NCBI RefSeq assembly: GCF_004804315.1
Contig: NZ_SRXX01000010.1
Span: 1-64,000 of the forward strand
Direction of reading: 5' to 3'
Length of the DNA: 64,000 bases
Origin: Flagellimonas onchidii
GTDB lineage: Bacteria; Bacteroidota; Bacteroidia; Flavobacteriales; Flavobacteriaceae
The notes under the pieces are model-generated. The model was not told where the DNA came from and searched no databases. It saw only the letters and a program-made list of their open reading frames with translations. A program made the translations under genes and the position numbers. Positions 7,581-17,931 of the stretch are shown here, piece after piece. How positions within the stretch are numbered: the stretch's first letter is position 1; the number at the start of each line of letters is the position of its first letter.

Positions 7581-10500
7581 AAGACGATAATTTTTCTGAT
7601 CTGACTTTCTTTCGGTGTCTCCAAAAGCAGAAAGTAAATTCCGGCAGGAAGGTCAATCACATATGGAATTTCATACTCTTGATCATTTTGAAATTGACGG
7701 TCGTCATAAGGCACATTTGAGGTAAAACCATACAAGCGTAGCGAAACTTTAGCTTCTTCCCTTAAGGAAAGCTTTACCGTAAATGAGCCTGTTGATGGAT
7801 TGGGCGATACTATATATTCTTTTATAAACGGAGCTGGGGCATCGCCGACATCGGGTAATTGCCTTGCCTGCTCCACAATAATGTTCTTGGTAAAATCCTC
7901 ATAACAGGCTCTCTGGTAATTACGAAGGGCTACTTCATAAGCACCGGGCTCATCGAACCGCAATACCACCAGCCCGGTACTTTTTTCCACTACATGGGCC
8001 TGTTCTGGAAAAATCCATTCTTCCGTTGTTCCGAGTGGATTGCTTGTATTTACCAAAACTATTTCCTCCCCTGCAAACGCTTGGGAGGTAATCAAAAATT
8101 CGGAGTCTATCTGGGTATCGGAAACAATAATTTCTATAGTGTCACTACTTGTACAGCCCAGACTTGTTGTTACCGTAGCCGTATAAATTCCCTCTTCGGA
8201 AAGGGCAACTTTGGGTGATATGCCGTTAAATCCTTTGTTGGAAGTCCATTGGTATGTGGCATCTGGATCTTCAATTGATATATCTACTTCATATACCTGA
8301 CCCACGCATAGAACTTTCTCTTCTTCCAAGCCCAAATCCAAGGGTATCGGAGCCTCCAATTGAATTTCGACACTTTTTTCACAACCATTGGCGTCCATCA
8401 CCTGAAAGGTATAGGTGCCCTGGGGAATCCCCGATATTGAAGTTGCTTCCAGGCCTGAATCCCATGAATAGGTGTATGGTTCAACACCTCCTATTATTTC
8501 TACGGTTATGCTGCCATCGCCTGCATCATGACAAGTAGGATTTTCCAATTCCACAATTTTAACATCAAGCGACCCTAGCTGTTCAATAATTACCTGACCG
8601 CTCACCTCGCAGCCAAGAGCGTCCATTACATATACAAAATAAGTGCCGGCTGCCAAGTCGTTCACCATTTCTGTATCGGTACCCGTCGACCACAAAACCT
8701 CATAAGGCGGGGTGCCGCCACTAATGGTTGCTGTTGCCGTACCATCTTTACCACCAAAACAGTTGACATCCGTTTTTTCCATATCAACCGTGAGAAGTTG
8801 TGGCTCATTCAACAAAAAAGTATAATCATTGGCCTGTTGCAGTATATTGTTCACATAGGTCCCCACAATTATTCCGTTAGCATCTTCAATGTTCACAGCA
8901 TATTCACCCGCTCCAACGTTACCTAACACATTACCACTCACATCTGGAATGACCTCCCAAACATTTTGGTCATTCTTCTTTTTCCATGTATAGCTATACG
9001 CATAAAAACCATCAATAAGTGGATCAAACGGAACACCGCCGGATGCCGTTGCAGTCAATTCTGCATCATTCGAGGGGTTGTCAAAGGTATTGGCGCTGTT
9101 ACAGGAAACGGACATACTTTCTTGCATACTGACCTGCAATGGGGGAGGTTGTGACAGCTCAAATCCCCAAATATCCTCACAACCAGCCTTGGTTGTAGCC
9201 CAGGCATAATTATTATCCCATGCAATTAGGGTGTACACACCTGCTCCAATGCTGTTCAATGTGACCTGATAACCCGAATTGGTCACTTCGGCCGCTGTTG
9301 TATTTAAAATATTATCATTTTCATCTTTCCATTGATAGTTATAGCTGTCGTTTAAGGGTGTACCCCCGTTAATCATTGCTGTAATACTCCCGTTTGTAAA
9401 TCCAAAGCCCGCAGGTTCTTGGAATTGATCTAGCATAATCGATACAGGTTCCGAGGGTTCTACGAGGGTCAATTCATTTTCTCCATTTGGTGTTCCCGTG
9501 CAGTGGTTACCGTCGCGAACCTCTATAGTGTATTCTCCAGGAGCCAAGTCCTCTATGGTATGTTCACCGCTATTTCCATTTGAAAAATTGACCCATGGAC
9601 TTTCATTGATACGGTATTGATAGTTATTTCCTGTTCCTCCATTTGCTTCGATTGAGATTGTACCATCGTTACCTGCATGGCAGTTTATGTTAGAAGAGCT
9701 TAGGGAAAAGTTTACGGGCTCTGGACCCTCTATTTGGAAGGGTGGCGAAAATTCCAGGCTGTTCCATGAATCATTTTCCACGTTATTAGTTGGATGCGTT
9801 TGGTATTTAACTTTATAATTGCCTTGCGCCAATGGCTTTACCCATACAAACGAAAAAGTATTGTTTCCGTTATCCACCAACGAGCTAGTGTAATCTTGAG
9901 CTATAATCTCGGTGTCATTATTTACATTGTATACCGAAACCACCAATTTTTCCTCTTCTTCCTCTTCCAAATCCCTGTCCAGAATCAATGTAAAACTCCC
10001 ATCATTGGAATTCGGACATGAGGTTGTTTTAGAAGTTATATCGATTAATTGTGGAGAGCAAGAGATAATTGAAAATGTTACAACGGACGAATTCAGCGTA
10101 GTTTCCATGAAAGGCGCTGTAAACAAAAACCTTAATTGCAAGTTCCCTTCAAACAAAGTTTCAAAATTAGACCCCAAGGCTTCTTCAACGCTAACATTTA
10201 ATGGATATCGATTGGAATAATTTGGCAGATCCACCCATTGATCGAACTTGTTAAAATATTGCCATTTCAATCCTTCCACAGTATGGTTTTGATTATCCTG
10301 ATATTGTTCAAAAAGAGACTGCTCAGGACATCGGTCAACATCATCAGGCACATTCAGCTTTGGTATAAGAGCAGCATAATAATCTATAGGCATACATGTA
10401 ATCTCAGAAGCTGTACAAATAATTTCTTCAGGGCCATCGTATTCAATCTCCATTGTATCGAATGGATGCAAATCTTCAGAATATGTGTAATCGCAGTACC

Positions 10501-10774
10501 AACCAAATGCCCCACATGGACCATTGCAATCATTACCAGGATCATCATTATATCCTTCTTGAAAGGAAATACTAATCTCTATTTCATTGGATATTACATC
10601 ATAAGTACCTGTAGTATGAGATATATCGTAGTCATATGTATAATCTCCTATTGGGCAATCATTGCTAGGCATATTATTGAACACAGGAGTTTTAGAAAGA
10701 ACGTATAATGTGGATTGTGAAAAACCATCATATATTCCAAATCCCAGTAAAATCAAGAACACTATTTTCTTCAT
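7577..10774 (-). CDS. SprB-repeat adhesin-like protein with T9SS type A sorting domain
   Basis: 1065 residues with a signal peptide (KKIVFLILLGFGIYDGFSQ). At least three SprB-type repeats are visible, each with C-x-x-G-x-DG, a GG-x-PY core and a closing D-x-x-GC: NCHAGNDGTISI near 365, NCFGGKDGTATA near 670 and TCHDAGDGSITV near 745. A PKD-like region (YQWTSNKGFNG, later TTEEWIFPEQAH) follows. The last ~85 residues are a T9SS type A domain: SPNPSTGSFTVKL, a LPAGIYFLLLE strand, and IRKIIVL at the end. T9SS moves such proteins over the outer membrane and usually anchors them at the surface. It starts 3 bp after the fibronectin gene and overlaps the PKD lipoprotein gene, placing T9SS export inside the toxin operon. 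Confidence 0.85.
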   Translation of the reverse strand: MKKIVFLILLGFGIYDGFSQSTLYVLSKTPVFNNMPSNDCPIGDYTYDYDISHTTGTYDVISNEIEISISFQEGYNDDPGNDCNGPCGAFGWYCDYTYSEDLHPFDTMEIEYDGPEEIICTASEITCMPIDYYAALIPKLNVPDDVDRCPEQSLFEQYQDNQNHTVEGLKWQYFNKFDQWVDLPNYSNRYPLNVSVEEALGSNFETLFEGNLQLRFLFTAPFMETTLNSSVVTFSIISCSPQLIDITSKTTSCPNSNDGSFTLILDRDLEEEEEEKLVVSVYNVNNDTEIIAQDYTSSLVDNGNNTFSFVWVKPLAQGNYKVKYQTHPTNNVENDSWNSLEFSPPFQIEGPEPVNFSLSSSNINCHAGNDGTISIEANGGTGNNYQYRINESPWVNFSNGNSGEHTIEDLAPGEYTIEVRDGNHCTGTPNGENELTLVEPSEPVSIMLDQFQEPAGFGFTNGSITAMINGGTPLNDSYNYQWKDENDNILNTTAAEVTNSGYQVTLNSIGAGVYTLIAWDNNYAWATTKAGCEDIWGFELSQPPPLQVSMQESMSVSCNSANTFDNPSNDAELTATASGGVPFDPLIDGFYAYSYTWKKKNDQNVWEVIPDVSGNVLGNVGAGEYAVNIEDANGIIVGTYVNNILQQANDYTFLLNEPQLLTVDMEKTDVNCFGGKDGTATATISGGTPPYEVLWSTGTDTEMVNDLAAGTYFVYVMDALGCEVSGQVIIEQLGSLDVKIVELENPTCHDAGDGSITVEIIGGVEPYTYSWDSGLEATSISGIPQGTYTFQVMDANGCEKSVEIQLEAPIPLDLGLEEEKVLCVGQVYEVDISIEDPDATYQWTSNKGFNGISPKVALSEEGIYTATVTTSLGCTSSDTIEIIVSDTQIDSEFLITSQAFAGEEIVLVNTSNPLGTTEEWIFPEQAHVVEKSTGLVVLRFDEPGAYEVALRNYQRACYEDFTKNIIVEQARQLPDVGDAPAPFIKEYIVSPNPSTGSFTVKLSLREEAKVSLRLYGFTSNVPYDDRQFQNDQEYEIPYVIDLPAGIYFLLLETPKESQIRKIIVL

Positions 10775-10777
10775 CTT

Positions 10778-12967
10778 CTAATATTTTATATCCAATTGGG
10801 CAGTTTTGCTCAAACTACCGTCTTTATACACTGCCCTAATCATATACACATATGTATTATTGGGGTTTATATTTTTATCCACTAAGCGTTTAATACCGGG
10901 CAATACATGTGCTAATTGGGTCATCGACTTGTCTTTTATGCCTTTATAGATTATAAGCTTGTCCACATTATTGTGTTTATAGGCTGACCAATAGAGCTCA
11001 ATGGATTTATTTTCCCTATCGATATATGCATTGAGCCCCTTTACCGATGGAGGCATGCTGGTTTTAGGAACAATAATGGTTAGCGGAGGTGCTGGGTCGG
11101 ATTCTAAATTGCTGTCATCTACTGCGACAATGGTGTAGCTGTATTTTTGGTTTTCTTCAACTTCTTTGTCTGTCCAGTGGGCAGTAGGCAGTATGGCAGT
11201 GGGCAGTATTTCAGTTTGCAGTGGGGAAATCGACGGTTGCCCAGTGCCTACAGAATGTACCAATATCCAATCTGAATTTTCGGTTGCTTTTCTATAGATT
11301 TTATGCCTGATGACATCATCACTTGAACTATTTGCCCATTCCATATAGACTTTTCCATCTTTGATGTGATAAGATTTAAAAACGGGTTGTGTCGGCCTTA
11401 TATAATCAGGTTTTTTGATTTCCAGAATATCCGAGGGTTCGGACATATTAAATCGTTGGTCTACGGCAATCAGTTGGTAAAAGACCTTGGGGTTAAGGTT
11501 TTTCACAGAAACACTATCATAAAAGGTAGTGCCACGATGTGGTGACACGGTAATCTGCGAGTATTCCTCATTTTTTAGATTTCCCCTGAAAATTCGATAG
11601 CCCAGAATATCTTTATCTTTGTTCTGGTTCCAAGTAAGGGTTACAACTCCCAAACTATCAATTGTTCCGGAAAATCCGTTGGGTTTTAATGGTGGAATGG
11701 AATCTACAGGTTGTACCAAGGCCGGAAACGATGTTCTGTTGCCTCCATGTTTGCCCACTGCGGTAATGGTCATGTAGTTTGTAGGCTGCAAACTGTCATA
11801 TTGTATTTTTCTAGCTTCTGGTGGAATGTCCTTTACCACTACTTTATAGGGGCCGCCCGCCTTATCACTGCTATTGAGTTCAAAACCTTTTATATACTGA
11901 TTACCTTCTTTCAAAAACTCCCATTCCAAAATCACTTTAGTATCATCTAAAAAGTATTTTGTGGTGATATGGGGCACATATTCCAAATTTTTCTCTCCCT
12001 TGCCTGAAATAATTGCTGAAGTGGGCCCAATCTCACTAAAAGGTGTCTTTCCTTTTATCCTATAGTAATATGTTGTGCCATTGGCAATGGAATCAACATA
12101 GAACATGCGTTTGGCGTCGGTCTTATCGCCATTATTCAGGCTTGTAAGTGGTAAATCACTTAAAGCTGTAAAATTGATACTGTCCTTTGAGCGTTCTACA
12201 TAATAACTGTTATAAATTTGATGGTGAATGTCATAATTCCAGCTAAGCATTGCCTTCCCATCGAGAAAAACAACGGCCAAATCCAATGGTTTGGGCAGTG
12301 GTTCATAATCCTTTAGTCCTATGAACACACCTCCTTCTTTAATAATCATTTCGCTTTCGGGAACTAGAGAGCTTACTTTGTAAACATATTTTTCGTTGGC
12401 TTGCGCACTCCTGTCCACGTAAGCAAGACCTGCCATTTGGGCCGCAATGAAATCTTGGTCGGCCGCATAAAGCCCCCATGTAAAACGCTGTTCTTGTTCC
12501 TCGGCCAAATTGATTATGGTTGAAAGTTGATCTAATCCTTCCACCTCAAAACCTTCTCCGTATATGGACTGGGCCAAGACCGCAGCATTGTCGTTATCTT
12601 CAATAATGGGCATCCATTCCTGTAAAGGTTTAGGTTTAAAAACACCAATAAATTTTTCAATGGGCTCCAAAATCGTGGAATTGTTTCGGGTTATGGTGTA
12701 GCGTGTAAGTGCATATCCGTATATATTCAGTTTTCTCCAGGCCAAAGGGGTGGTAACTGCCCATCTAAGCATTATTTCACCATCTTTTTTAGGGCGGGCC
12801 ATAACCACTATTTGTGGCCCATCAGCGTCTGTCTCACCTTGCTGGGCCGTGCTTTTTTGTGCAACAACAAAGCACATTATCGCAATTAGCACACTGCATT
12901 TTGGGGAACAAAAAGAAATTATACACCTACCCTTGCCAGAAAGATTTTTTACGCTTGTCAATTGCAT
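10778..12967 (-). CDS. Secreted fibronectin type III-repeat protein
   Basis: 729 residues with a long charged n-region and a hydrophobic core (CSVLIAIMCFVVAQKSTAQ) that looks like a signal peptide cleaved after AQ. The remainder is a string of fibronectin-like domains, seen as repeated YRI-x-G, TYYYRIKG, YRIFRG, HKIYRKA and YTIVAVD strands with W-x-x-x-D/N-x-x-I turns. An in-frame heptamer array (11175-11226) encodes the odd stretch TEILPTAILPTAHW near residue 590. It starts 2 bp after the stop of the 1573-residue gene and ends 3 bp before the SprB-repeat gene. No catalytic motif is visible; a structural or adaptor role in the surface complex is the best guess. Confidence 0.75.
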   Translation of the reverse strand: MQLTSVKNLSGKGRCIISFCSPKCSVLIAIMCFVVAQKSTAQQGETDADGPQIVVMARPKKDGEIMLRWAVTTPLAWRKLNIYGYALTRYTITRNNSTILEPIEKFIGVFKPKPLQEWMPIIEDNDNAAVLAQSIYGEGFEVEGLDQLSTIINLAEEQEQRFTWGLYAADQDFIAAQMAGLAYVDRSAQANEKYVYKVSSLVPESEMIIKEGGVFIGLKDYEPLPKPLDLAVVFLDGKAMLSWNYDIHHQIYNSYYVERSKDSINFTALSDLPLTSLNNGDKTDAKRMFYVDSIANGTTYYYRIKGKTPFSEIGPTSAIISGKGEKNLEYVPHITTKYFLDDTKVILEWEFLKEGNQYIKGFELNSSDKAGGPYKVVVKDIPPEARKIQYDSLQPTNYMTITAVGKHGGNRTSFPALVQPVDSIPPLKPNGFSGTIDSLGVVTLTWNQNKDKDILGYRIFRGNLKNEEYSQITVSPHRGTTFYDSVSVKNLNPKVFYQLIAVDQRFNMSEPSDILEIKKPDYIRPTQPVFKSYHIKDGKVYMEWANSSSDDVIRHKIYRKATENSDWILVHSVGTGQPSISPLQTEILPTAILPTAHWTDKEVEENQKYSYTIVAVDDSNLESDPAPPLTIIVPKTSMPPSVKGLNAYIDRENKSIELYWSAYKHNNVDKLIIYKGIKDKSMTQLAHVLPGIKRLVDKNINPNNTYVYMIRAVYKDGSLSKTAQLDIKY
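11175..11226. repeat. In-frame heptamer array within the fibronectin gene
   Basis: Plus-strand units CAGTGGG, CAGTAGG, CAGTATGG, CAGTGGG, CAGTATTT, CAGTTTG, CAGTGGG follow one another with mostly 7-base spacing. The host gene stays open through the array, and the encoded residues interrupt a fibronectin domain between a VGTGQPS strand and the following DKEVEEN turn. It looks like a spread repeat that inserted in frame. Confidence 0.7.
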
Positions 12968-12969
12968 TA

Positions 12970-15900
12970 TTAATAGGGATTAATGTATTTGAATATGACA
13001 GATGAGCCCTTGATATTCCCAGGTAAAACATATTGCATCTTCACCTTATAGTCTCCTGATTTTATAGCGGGAAATATTCCGTTGATGATATAATCATATT
13101 GCTCAACCTTAGTGCTATATTTTGATGGTTCATGTAGGTATGCGTTCACGATTTTATATTGAATATCAATGAAGTCTTGTTTGTAATAAAATGGTAGATT
13201 GTAACGATAGGGAATTCTAGTGTCCAGCAAGTAATAAGTAGGGTTAGATTCTAAGTACGAACCATACCACGAAAGCACATCAACACCTTTTTTTGGTGGA
13301 ATACCCAAATCATTACTATTCCTATCGACTGTAAATTTTGATTCCAATGGATAACCTCGATAGATTAGCGGGAAAATTTCTTGCTTATAATAATTGTCCT
13401 CCAAAACTGCTTCCCTAGCAATCAAAGGAGCAAACCCCGTGTGTTCATTACCATATAATTCTTCTTTACTGAACCTTTCTGAAGAACTCACATCAGCCTG
13501 AAGTGCATGGACATTAGTGTAAATAGGGTCTAAGTAATGATTGGTTACTTTTTTGTCCTTAATTTTTTCGGAGAACAAATTGTATCTGCTGGTATTAAAG
13601 TCGTATATCAAAAGTTCTGTTCCTTCTTCTTTCTTGAGTATAGTTTCCGCTTGTCTATTCCTTATTTCAATTGAAGTTCCCTTTTGATTCGAATCTTGGG
13701 AAACATAGCTTTCTTTTATGTTTGAACCATTATTTGAACTCGGTGGTTTACTAATGATTTTTAAAGCATATTTTTCTGAATTCCGAAGATTGGGAAAATC
13801 AAAATTGGCCATTTTTTGACCGCGATTATAAGTCAGTTCTTCTTTTAAAAAATCAGCATCATTTTCAAACGAAATGTGTTGTACCCATGCTGTATTTGGG
13901 CTGAACAAATAAGGTTGCCCCCTGTCCAATTTCACATACCCTTTTTTTCGTTCATTTTGATAAAAATATTTTTGGTCGATTACGGGGTAAGTGTATGCAA
14001 TGTTTGTAATTGGAATATAATCTGGTGCCTCACCTGTTGTAAAAGTGCGTTCCTCCTTTTCTACCGCGATTTTTCCTTCATGGGTCAACGTAACCCAATT
14101 ACCATTTTTAAGTTCTTGGAAATGAACCGCAACTTTTACATTGATAGCAGTGTTGGGAGGTAAAACATCAAAAGATTTAAAGCTTAAAGCATCATGATTT
14201 TCGTTCCATTCTAAATTTCCTTGAATTGGATTTCCGCCATTGGCAACGGTATATTCACCCAACAAAATCCGATACGTTTTGACTCCCTCATCATCCTCAA
14301 GATCAAACGATTTGTTTATCCGCATGTTGAAAATGGCCTGTGGAACGGCAAATACATCTACTTCATCGGAGCCGGAATCAGGCTTGACATCAGCGATTAT
14401 TTTTAAGCCCCCCAATGGCGCCCCTCCTATAATTTCGCATTCCTCGCCCAATTCAATTTTGAACCTAAACCTTCCCTTTACGAGCCCTCCCAGAAGATTA
14501 AAATGTCCCCCCACATATCCTTTGAACCATGCTGGATTTGGTAACTTAGCTTGCAAGAGAACGGCTGCACCTGCTTTGATTATGGGTATTTTTTTGCGTA
14601 CGAACAATAGTTTTATGTTGATGCCCAATTCCCCCTGTAAATAGGCATAAGCCTGGCCGTTAGCGTACCAACCATCAATCCCTATCTGTCCACTGCCTTT
14701 ACAAGCTGTTTCCCCATAATTTTTTACCATTATATCGAAACCAAGACCAGCTTGAAAACGGGCATAGAACACTAAGAAAATCATGTCTCCCGTATCTACA
14801 CTAAAATCGGAACCAAATGCAAATCCTCTTCCATCTCCCAGAGCATTTAAATCGCGCATATAATCGAGTGATTCCATATCCACGCCCAATATTTCGGCTA
14901 CTACGGCAGGAGGTGGTGGACTTCCCGGAATATTGTCACCTATCATTAGATATGAAGTACTCTTAATCCCGAAACCTCCCAAACCTAATTGCAATCCTAT
15001 CCTGTCAGATGGGGTACCCACATGCAGGTACCACTCGTCTGGCTCCGAATGAAATACTGCCCAACCAGCACGCCCATTGGGTCCCACTCCTTTAAAAAAG
15101 CCTCCTGGCGTATTAACATAAATTTCCATCTCGGCATGGAACGTATTGTTTTGAAAGTCCTTTTCCATTGCAAAATGAGCGTCAATCCCAACATCAAATG
15201 TCATTCCTTTTTGAGGAAAGCTAACTTTGCTATAATTGACCAAATTGGACTCTTTTAAGCGTTGTATGGATTGGTTGTTTTCACCAATAGAATTTATCTT
15301 GTTTTCCATTGCGGTAAGTTTCTCTTTGAACTTTTCACCGAATTGGAAATCCAACGCCTTTACCACATGGGCTTCCCCAAAGAACAATATTCGATTTAAA
15401 CCGTTGTACCGATTAAATGCCATTTCGAAACCTACCTTCCCATTGAATGCACTTTCTGTAGTTAATGCAAAACCGATTAGTGCCCTAAAGCCTAGACCCG
15501 AATCAGCATCAGGAATGTATGATTGCCCTGATGGGACAAGAGCTGAATATGCTCCGGGTTTCTTTGTCATTCTATAATATGCCCCACCTCCAAATCCACT
15601 TACTTTAGCTGGTCCAATCATCATAGGTGGTTGCATTTGAGATATATCCGCGTAAGCATCAACAAACCAATATCTGAAGTCTTTTTTACCAAACCACGCC
15701 GAAGCATCTACACTTATCCCACTAAATGTTGCCCCTAATTCTCCATAGAAACCATCTCCGTACACTGGGTCATCATCCTTCAAGTCAACCATACCCCGAA
15801 TCTGTATAGTTCCTAAGTCAGCCTCGATGAAAATCTTATTGATTTCAATGGTTCTAAAACGCCAACGATGTAAATCTTCATAATCTTCAAAACCCCCAAC

Positions 15901-17691
15901 TATGGATAGCCCTGTGCTACCTGAAAAGCCATGCTCCATTAAATTGATATTTAAATCAAAGGAAAGCGCTGTTTCTATGTTATTTGCAGTGAGGGCTATA
16001 TCTGAAATGGTCACTGGAAAATTGCCAAACTTCACCTCATCATTATACCCCATATAATCCACTTTAAAATAGGGAGCTTCTGTTTGCAATTGCATATTTT
16101 GAAAGGTTATCCCTTTAAAATCAATCGTCTCTTTATCTGGATTGGAAGTATTGTTACTTCCTTTAATGGTCAAATTGCCGTGCAGTACAGCTTTTGGTTT
16201 AAATCTATGCTCTGAAACCTGCAATTCAACAAAAGAATTAGGGGTGATTGTCGCCTTCGCTTTAAAAACATTGAATGGCAACGCATCATTTGTAGTGGCC
16301 GTGAGTATATATTCATCGTCCACGGGATTAATTATGGCTTGATAGTTCAATGATTTCTGGCTTAGCGAATAGTTATGGCCATTCTCAATATCCTCTGTGG
16401 TCACTTCTTTAGTAATTGGCAAAACAATCATGCCATCAAAACCAGCTTTTACTAAATTATTGGTAAGGAACTCCGCTTCTATATAATCTACGGAAAACTG
16501 CCAATTGGAAGCCATTCCTTCATTTATTGGCAATACATTGTCCGCTGAAAATTCTCCGGAGACTCCCATACCATCAATCAACAAGTGAGAGGCCTGAAGC
16601 ACAATACGTTCTTCACTATTTCTTTTTTTAAACTGTTTTGGCAACACAATGGCCAATGTATTGACATAAACGCCTCTCCAGAGTTGCTCATACCCAGAAA
16701 TTAAGTATTGCCCATACTCTTTAGGAAAAACCACGTTTGGAGAATTACGGATATCACTAAAATCAAAGACAGCTGTATTGAGTTCAAAAACCAAACCCGC
16801 TTTTCCCGACCCGTTCGAGCTTTCAGATTTAGTTAATTGAAAGGGAGGCAAGTCCACTTCAACAAGCATATCGTTCCAACCACTTATGACGGCCTGAAAA
16901 TGACCTGTAACCTTAATATTGTTATCACGAATTAGGTTGTAATTGGCATCGACGGGCTCCAACATGCTTCTGGAGAACAGTAAATCAGCCGTAACCCCCA
17001 GTTCTTTAAACCCATAACAATCGATAGTAACATATGTGAGATTGGAGATGTTTCCACTCTGCATTTCAAGACCTCCTTTAAGAACCACCATAGCATTTCC
17101 ACCATTTATTGGAATACCTACATCTCCTAAAAGAATCAAATTTGCATTATCGTAAATACCTCCCTTGTGGGAAAGTCTAATGTTGTTAGCTCCAAAAAGA
17201 AGCTCTTTTCTTTTTCCATGATTATCAGATTGTGGAATCACAATTTTAACAAAAGCAGTAACCACCATATAATCTGGCGTAATTTCTGCCTGGGAAATAC
17301 CCAAAGTGTACGTAATGTTTCCGATTACCTTTTTTACACCAACAGGAAGAGTTACCATGTTATTTGGAGAGAGTTGATCTACATAGTTTTGCTTTACCTC
17401 TAACTCGTTCATGACTTGAGTTGCTCGTCGAACCAAATCATTGGTGGTATTGCTCAAAGCAAAATGTTGATTAATGTATTCTTCTGTGAATTCACTAATC
17501 ATGAGTGAGAAACCCGATAGCTCTTTAGAAAGAAGTGTATCCAGTTCAGCAAAAGATGCTGGTTTGGATTCATTTTTATAGGTAGCTTTACCAACTCTAT
17601 TGCTTTTCTTATTTATACCTCCACAAAAAGCAATGTTTGGCAACATGAGGATTAAGCCCAAAAGGCAAACCCTAGAAATGTATTTTATCAC
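12970..17691 (-). CDS. Very large secreted protein of unknown fold, first gene of the toxin operon
   Basis: 1573 residues with an N-terminal signal peptide (YISRVCLLGLILMLPNIAFCGG); the Cys before GG does not make a convincing lipobox. The first ~1000 residues are beta-rich, repeating hydrophobic strands with Asn/Gly turns (ITPDYMVVTAFVKI, NFPVTISDIALTANN). Around 660-1100 a Gly-rich, aromatic region (DASAWFGKKDFRYWFVDA, GFGGGAYYRMTKKPG, GLQLGLGGFGIKSTSYL) resembles beta-barrel or beta-helix surfaces. A later part (1130-1350) looks fibronectin-like. I recognise no catalytic site or named domain. It heads a co-directional run with 2-3 bp gaps, so its product is probably produced with the toxin. 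A delivery shell, surface platform or barrel are possibilities, all inference. Confidence 0.7.
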   Translation of the reverse strand: MIKYISRVCLLGLILMLPNIAFCGGINKKSNRVGKATYKNESKPASFAELDTLLSKELSGFSLMISEFTEEYINQHFALSNTTNDLVRRATQVMNELEVKQNYVDQLSPNNMVTLPVGVKKVIGNITYTLGISQAEITPDYMVVTAFVKIVIPQSDNHGKRKELLFGANNIRLSHKGGIYDNANLILLGDVGIPINGGNAMVVLKGGLEMQSGNISNLTYVTIDCYGFKELGVTADLLFSRSMLEPVDANYNLIRDNNIKVTGHFQAVISGWNDMLVEVDLPPFQLTKSESSNGSGKAGLVFELNTAVFDFSDIRNSPNVVFPKEYGQYLISGYEQLWRGVYVNTLAIVLPKQFKKRNSEERIVLQASHLLIDGMGVSGEFSADNVLPINEGMASNWQFSVDYIEAEFLTNNLVKAGFDGMIVLPITKEVTTEDIENGHNYSLSQKSLNYQAIINPVDDEYILTATTNDALPFNVFKAKATITPNSFVELQVSEHRFKPKAVLHGNLTIKGSNNTSNPDKETIDFKGITFQNMQLQTEAPYFKVDYMGYNDEVKFGNFPVTISDIALTANNIETALSFDLNINLMEHGFSGSTGLSIVGGFEDYEDLHRWRFRTIEINKIFIEADLGTIQIRGMVDLKDDDPVYGDGFYGELGATFSGISVDASAWFGKKDFRYWFVDAYADISQMQPPMMIGPAKVSGFGGGAYYRMTKKPGAYSALVPSGQSYIPDADSGLGFRALIGFALTTESAFNGKVGFEMAFNRYNGLNRILFFGEAHVVKALDFQFGEKFKEKLTAMENKINSIGENNQSIQRLKESNLVNYSKVSFPQKGMTFDVGIDAHFAMEKDFQNNTFHAEMEIYVNTPGGFFKGVGPNGRAGWAVFHSEPDEWYLHVGTPSDRIGLQLGLGGFGIKSTSYLMIGDNIPGSPPPPAVVAEILGVDMESLDYMRDLNALGDGRGFAFGSDFSVDTGDMIFLVFYARFQAGLGFDIMVKNYGETACKGSGQIGIDGWYANGQAYAYLQGELGINIKLLFVRKKIPIIKAGAAVLLQAKLPNPAWFKGYVGGHFNLLGGLVKGRFRFKIELGEECEIIGGAPLGGLKIIADVKPDSGSDEVDVFAVPQAIFNMRINKSFDLEDDEGVKTYRILLGEYTVANGGNPIQGNLEWNENHDALSFKSFDVLPPNTAINVKVAVHFQELKNGNWVTLTHEGKIAVEKEERTFTTGEAPDYIPITNIAYTYPVIDQKYFYQNERKKGYVKLDRGQPYLFSPNTAWVQHISFENDADFLKEELTYNRGQKMANFDFPNLRNSEKYALKIISKPPSSNNGSNIKESYVSQDSNQKGTSIEIRNRQAETILKKEEGTELLIYDFNTSRYNLFSEKIKDKKVTNHYLDPIYTNVHALQADVSSSERFSKEELYGNEHTGFAPLIAREAVLEDNYYKQEIFPLIYRGYPLESKFTVDRNSNDLGIPPKKGVDVLSWYGSYLESNPTYYLLDTRIPYRYNLPFYYKQDFIDIQYKIVNAYLHEPSKYSTKVEQYDYIINGIFPAIKSGDYKVKMQYVLPGNIKGSSVIFKYINPY

Positions 17692-17931
17692 AATATTCGG
17701 ATTGTTTCAATTGATATTCTGTATAAGAATTATCTTGATTGAAAAAATACGATGTAGAATAAATCTAGCTACTACCTATTTGACATAACCCCATTTTCAA
17801 TTGATGGATGAGGGGTTTTATTGGATATAGTGATAATTTCTGTTTATATGAGAAGGGCTTTTGTCACGCTTCCTTTATTTAAAAATCAAAGTATGGACTC
17901 TGAGAAAAACCCCAGTTTATTTTGAATACTC

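Noticed and set aside
11175-11226. CRISPR-like array
   Set aside because: Units are 7 bp with no spacers, there are no cas genes, and the array lies inside an open reading frame.
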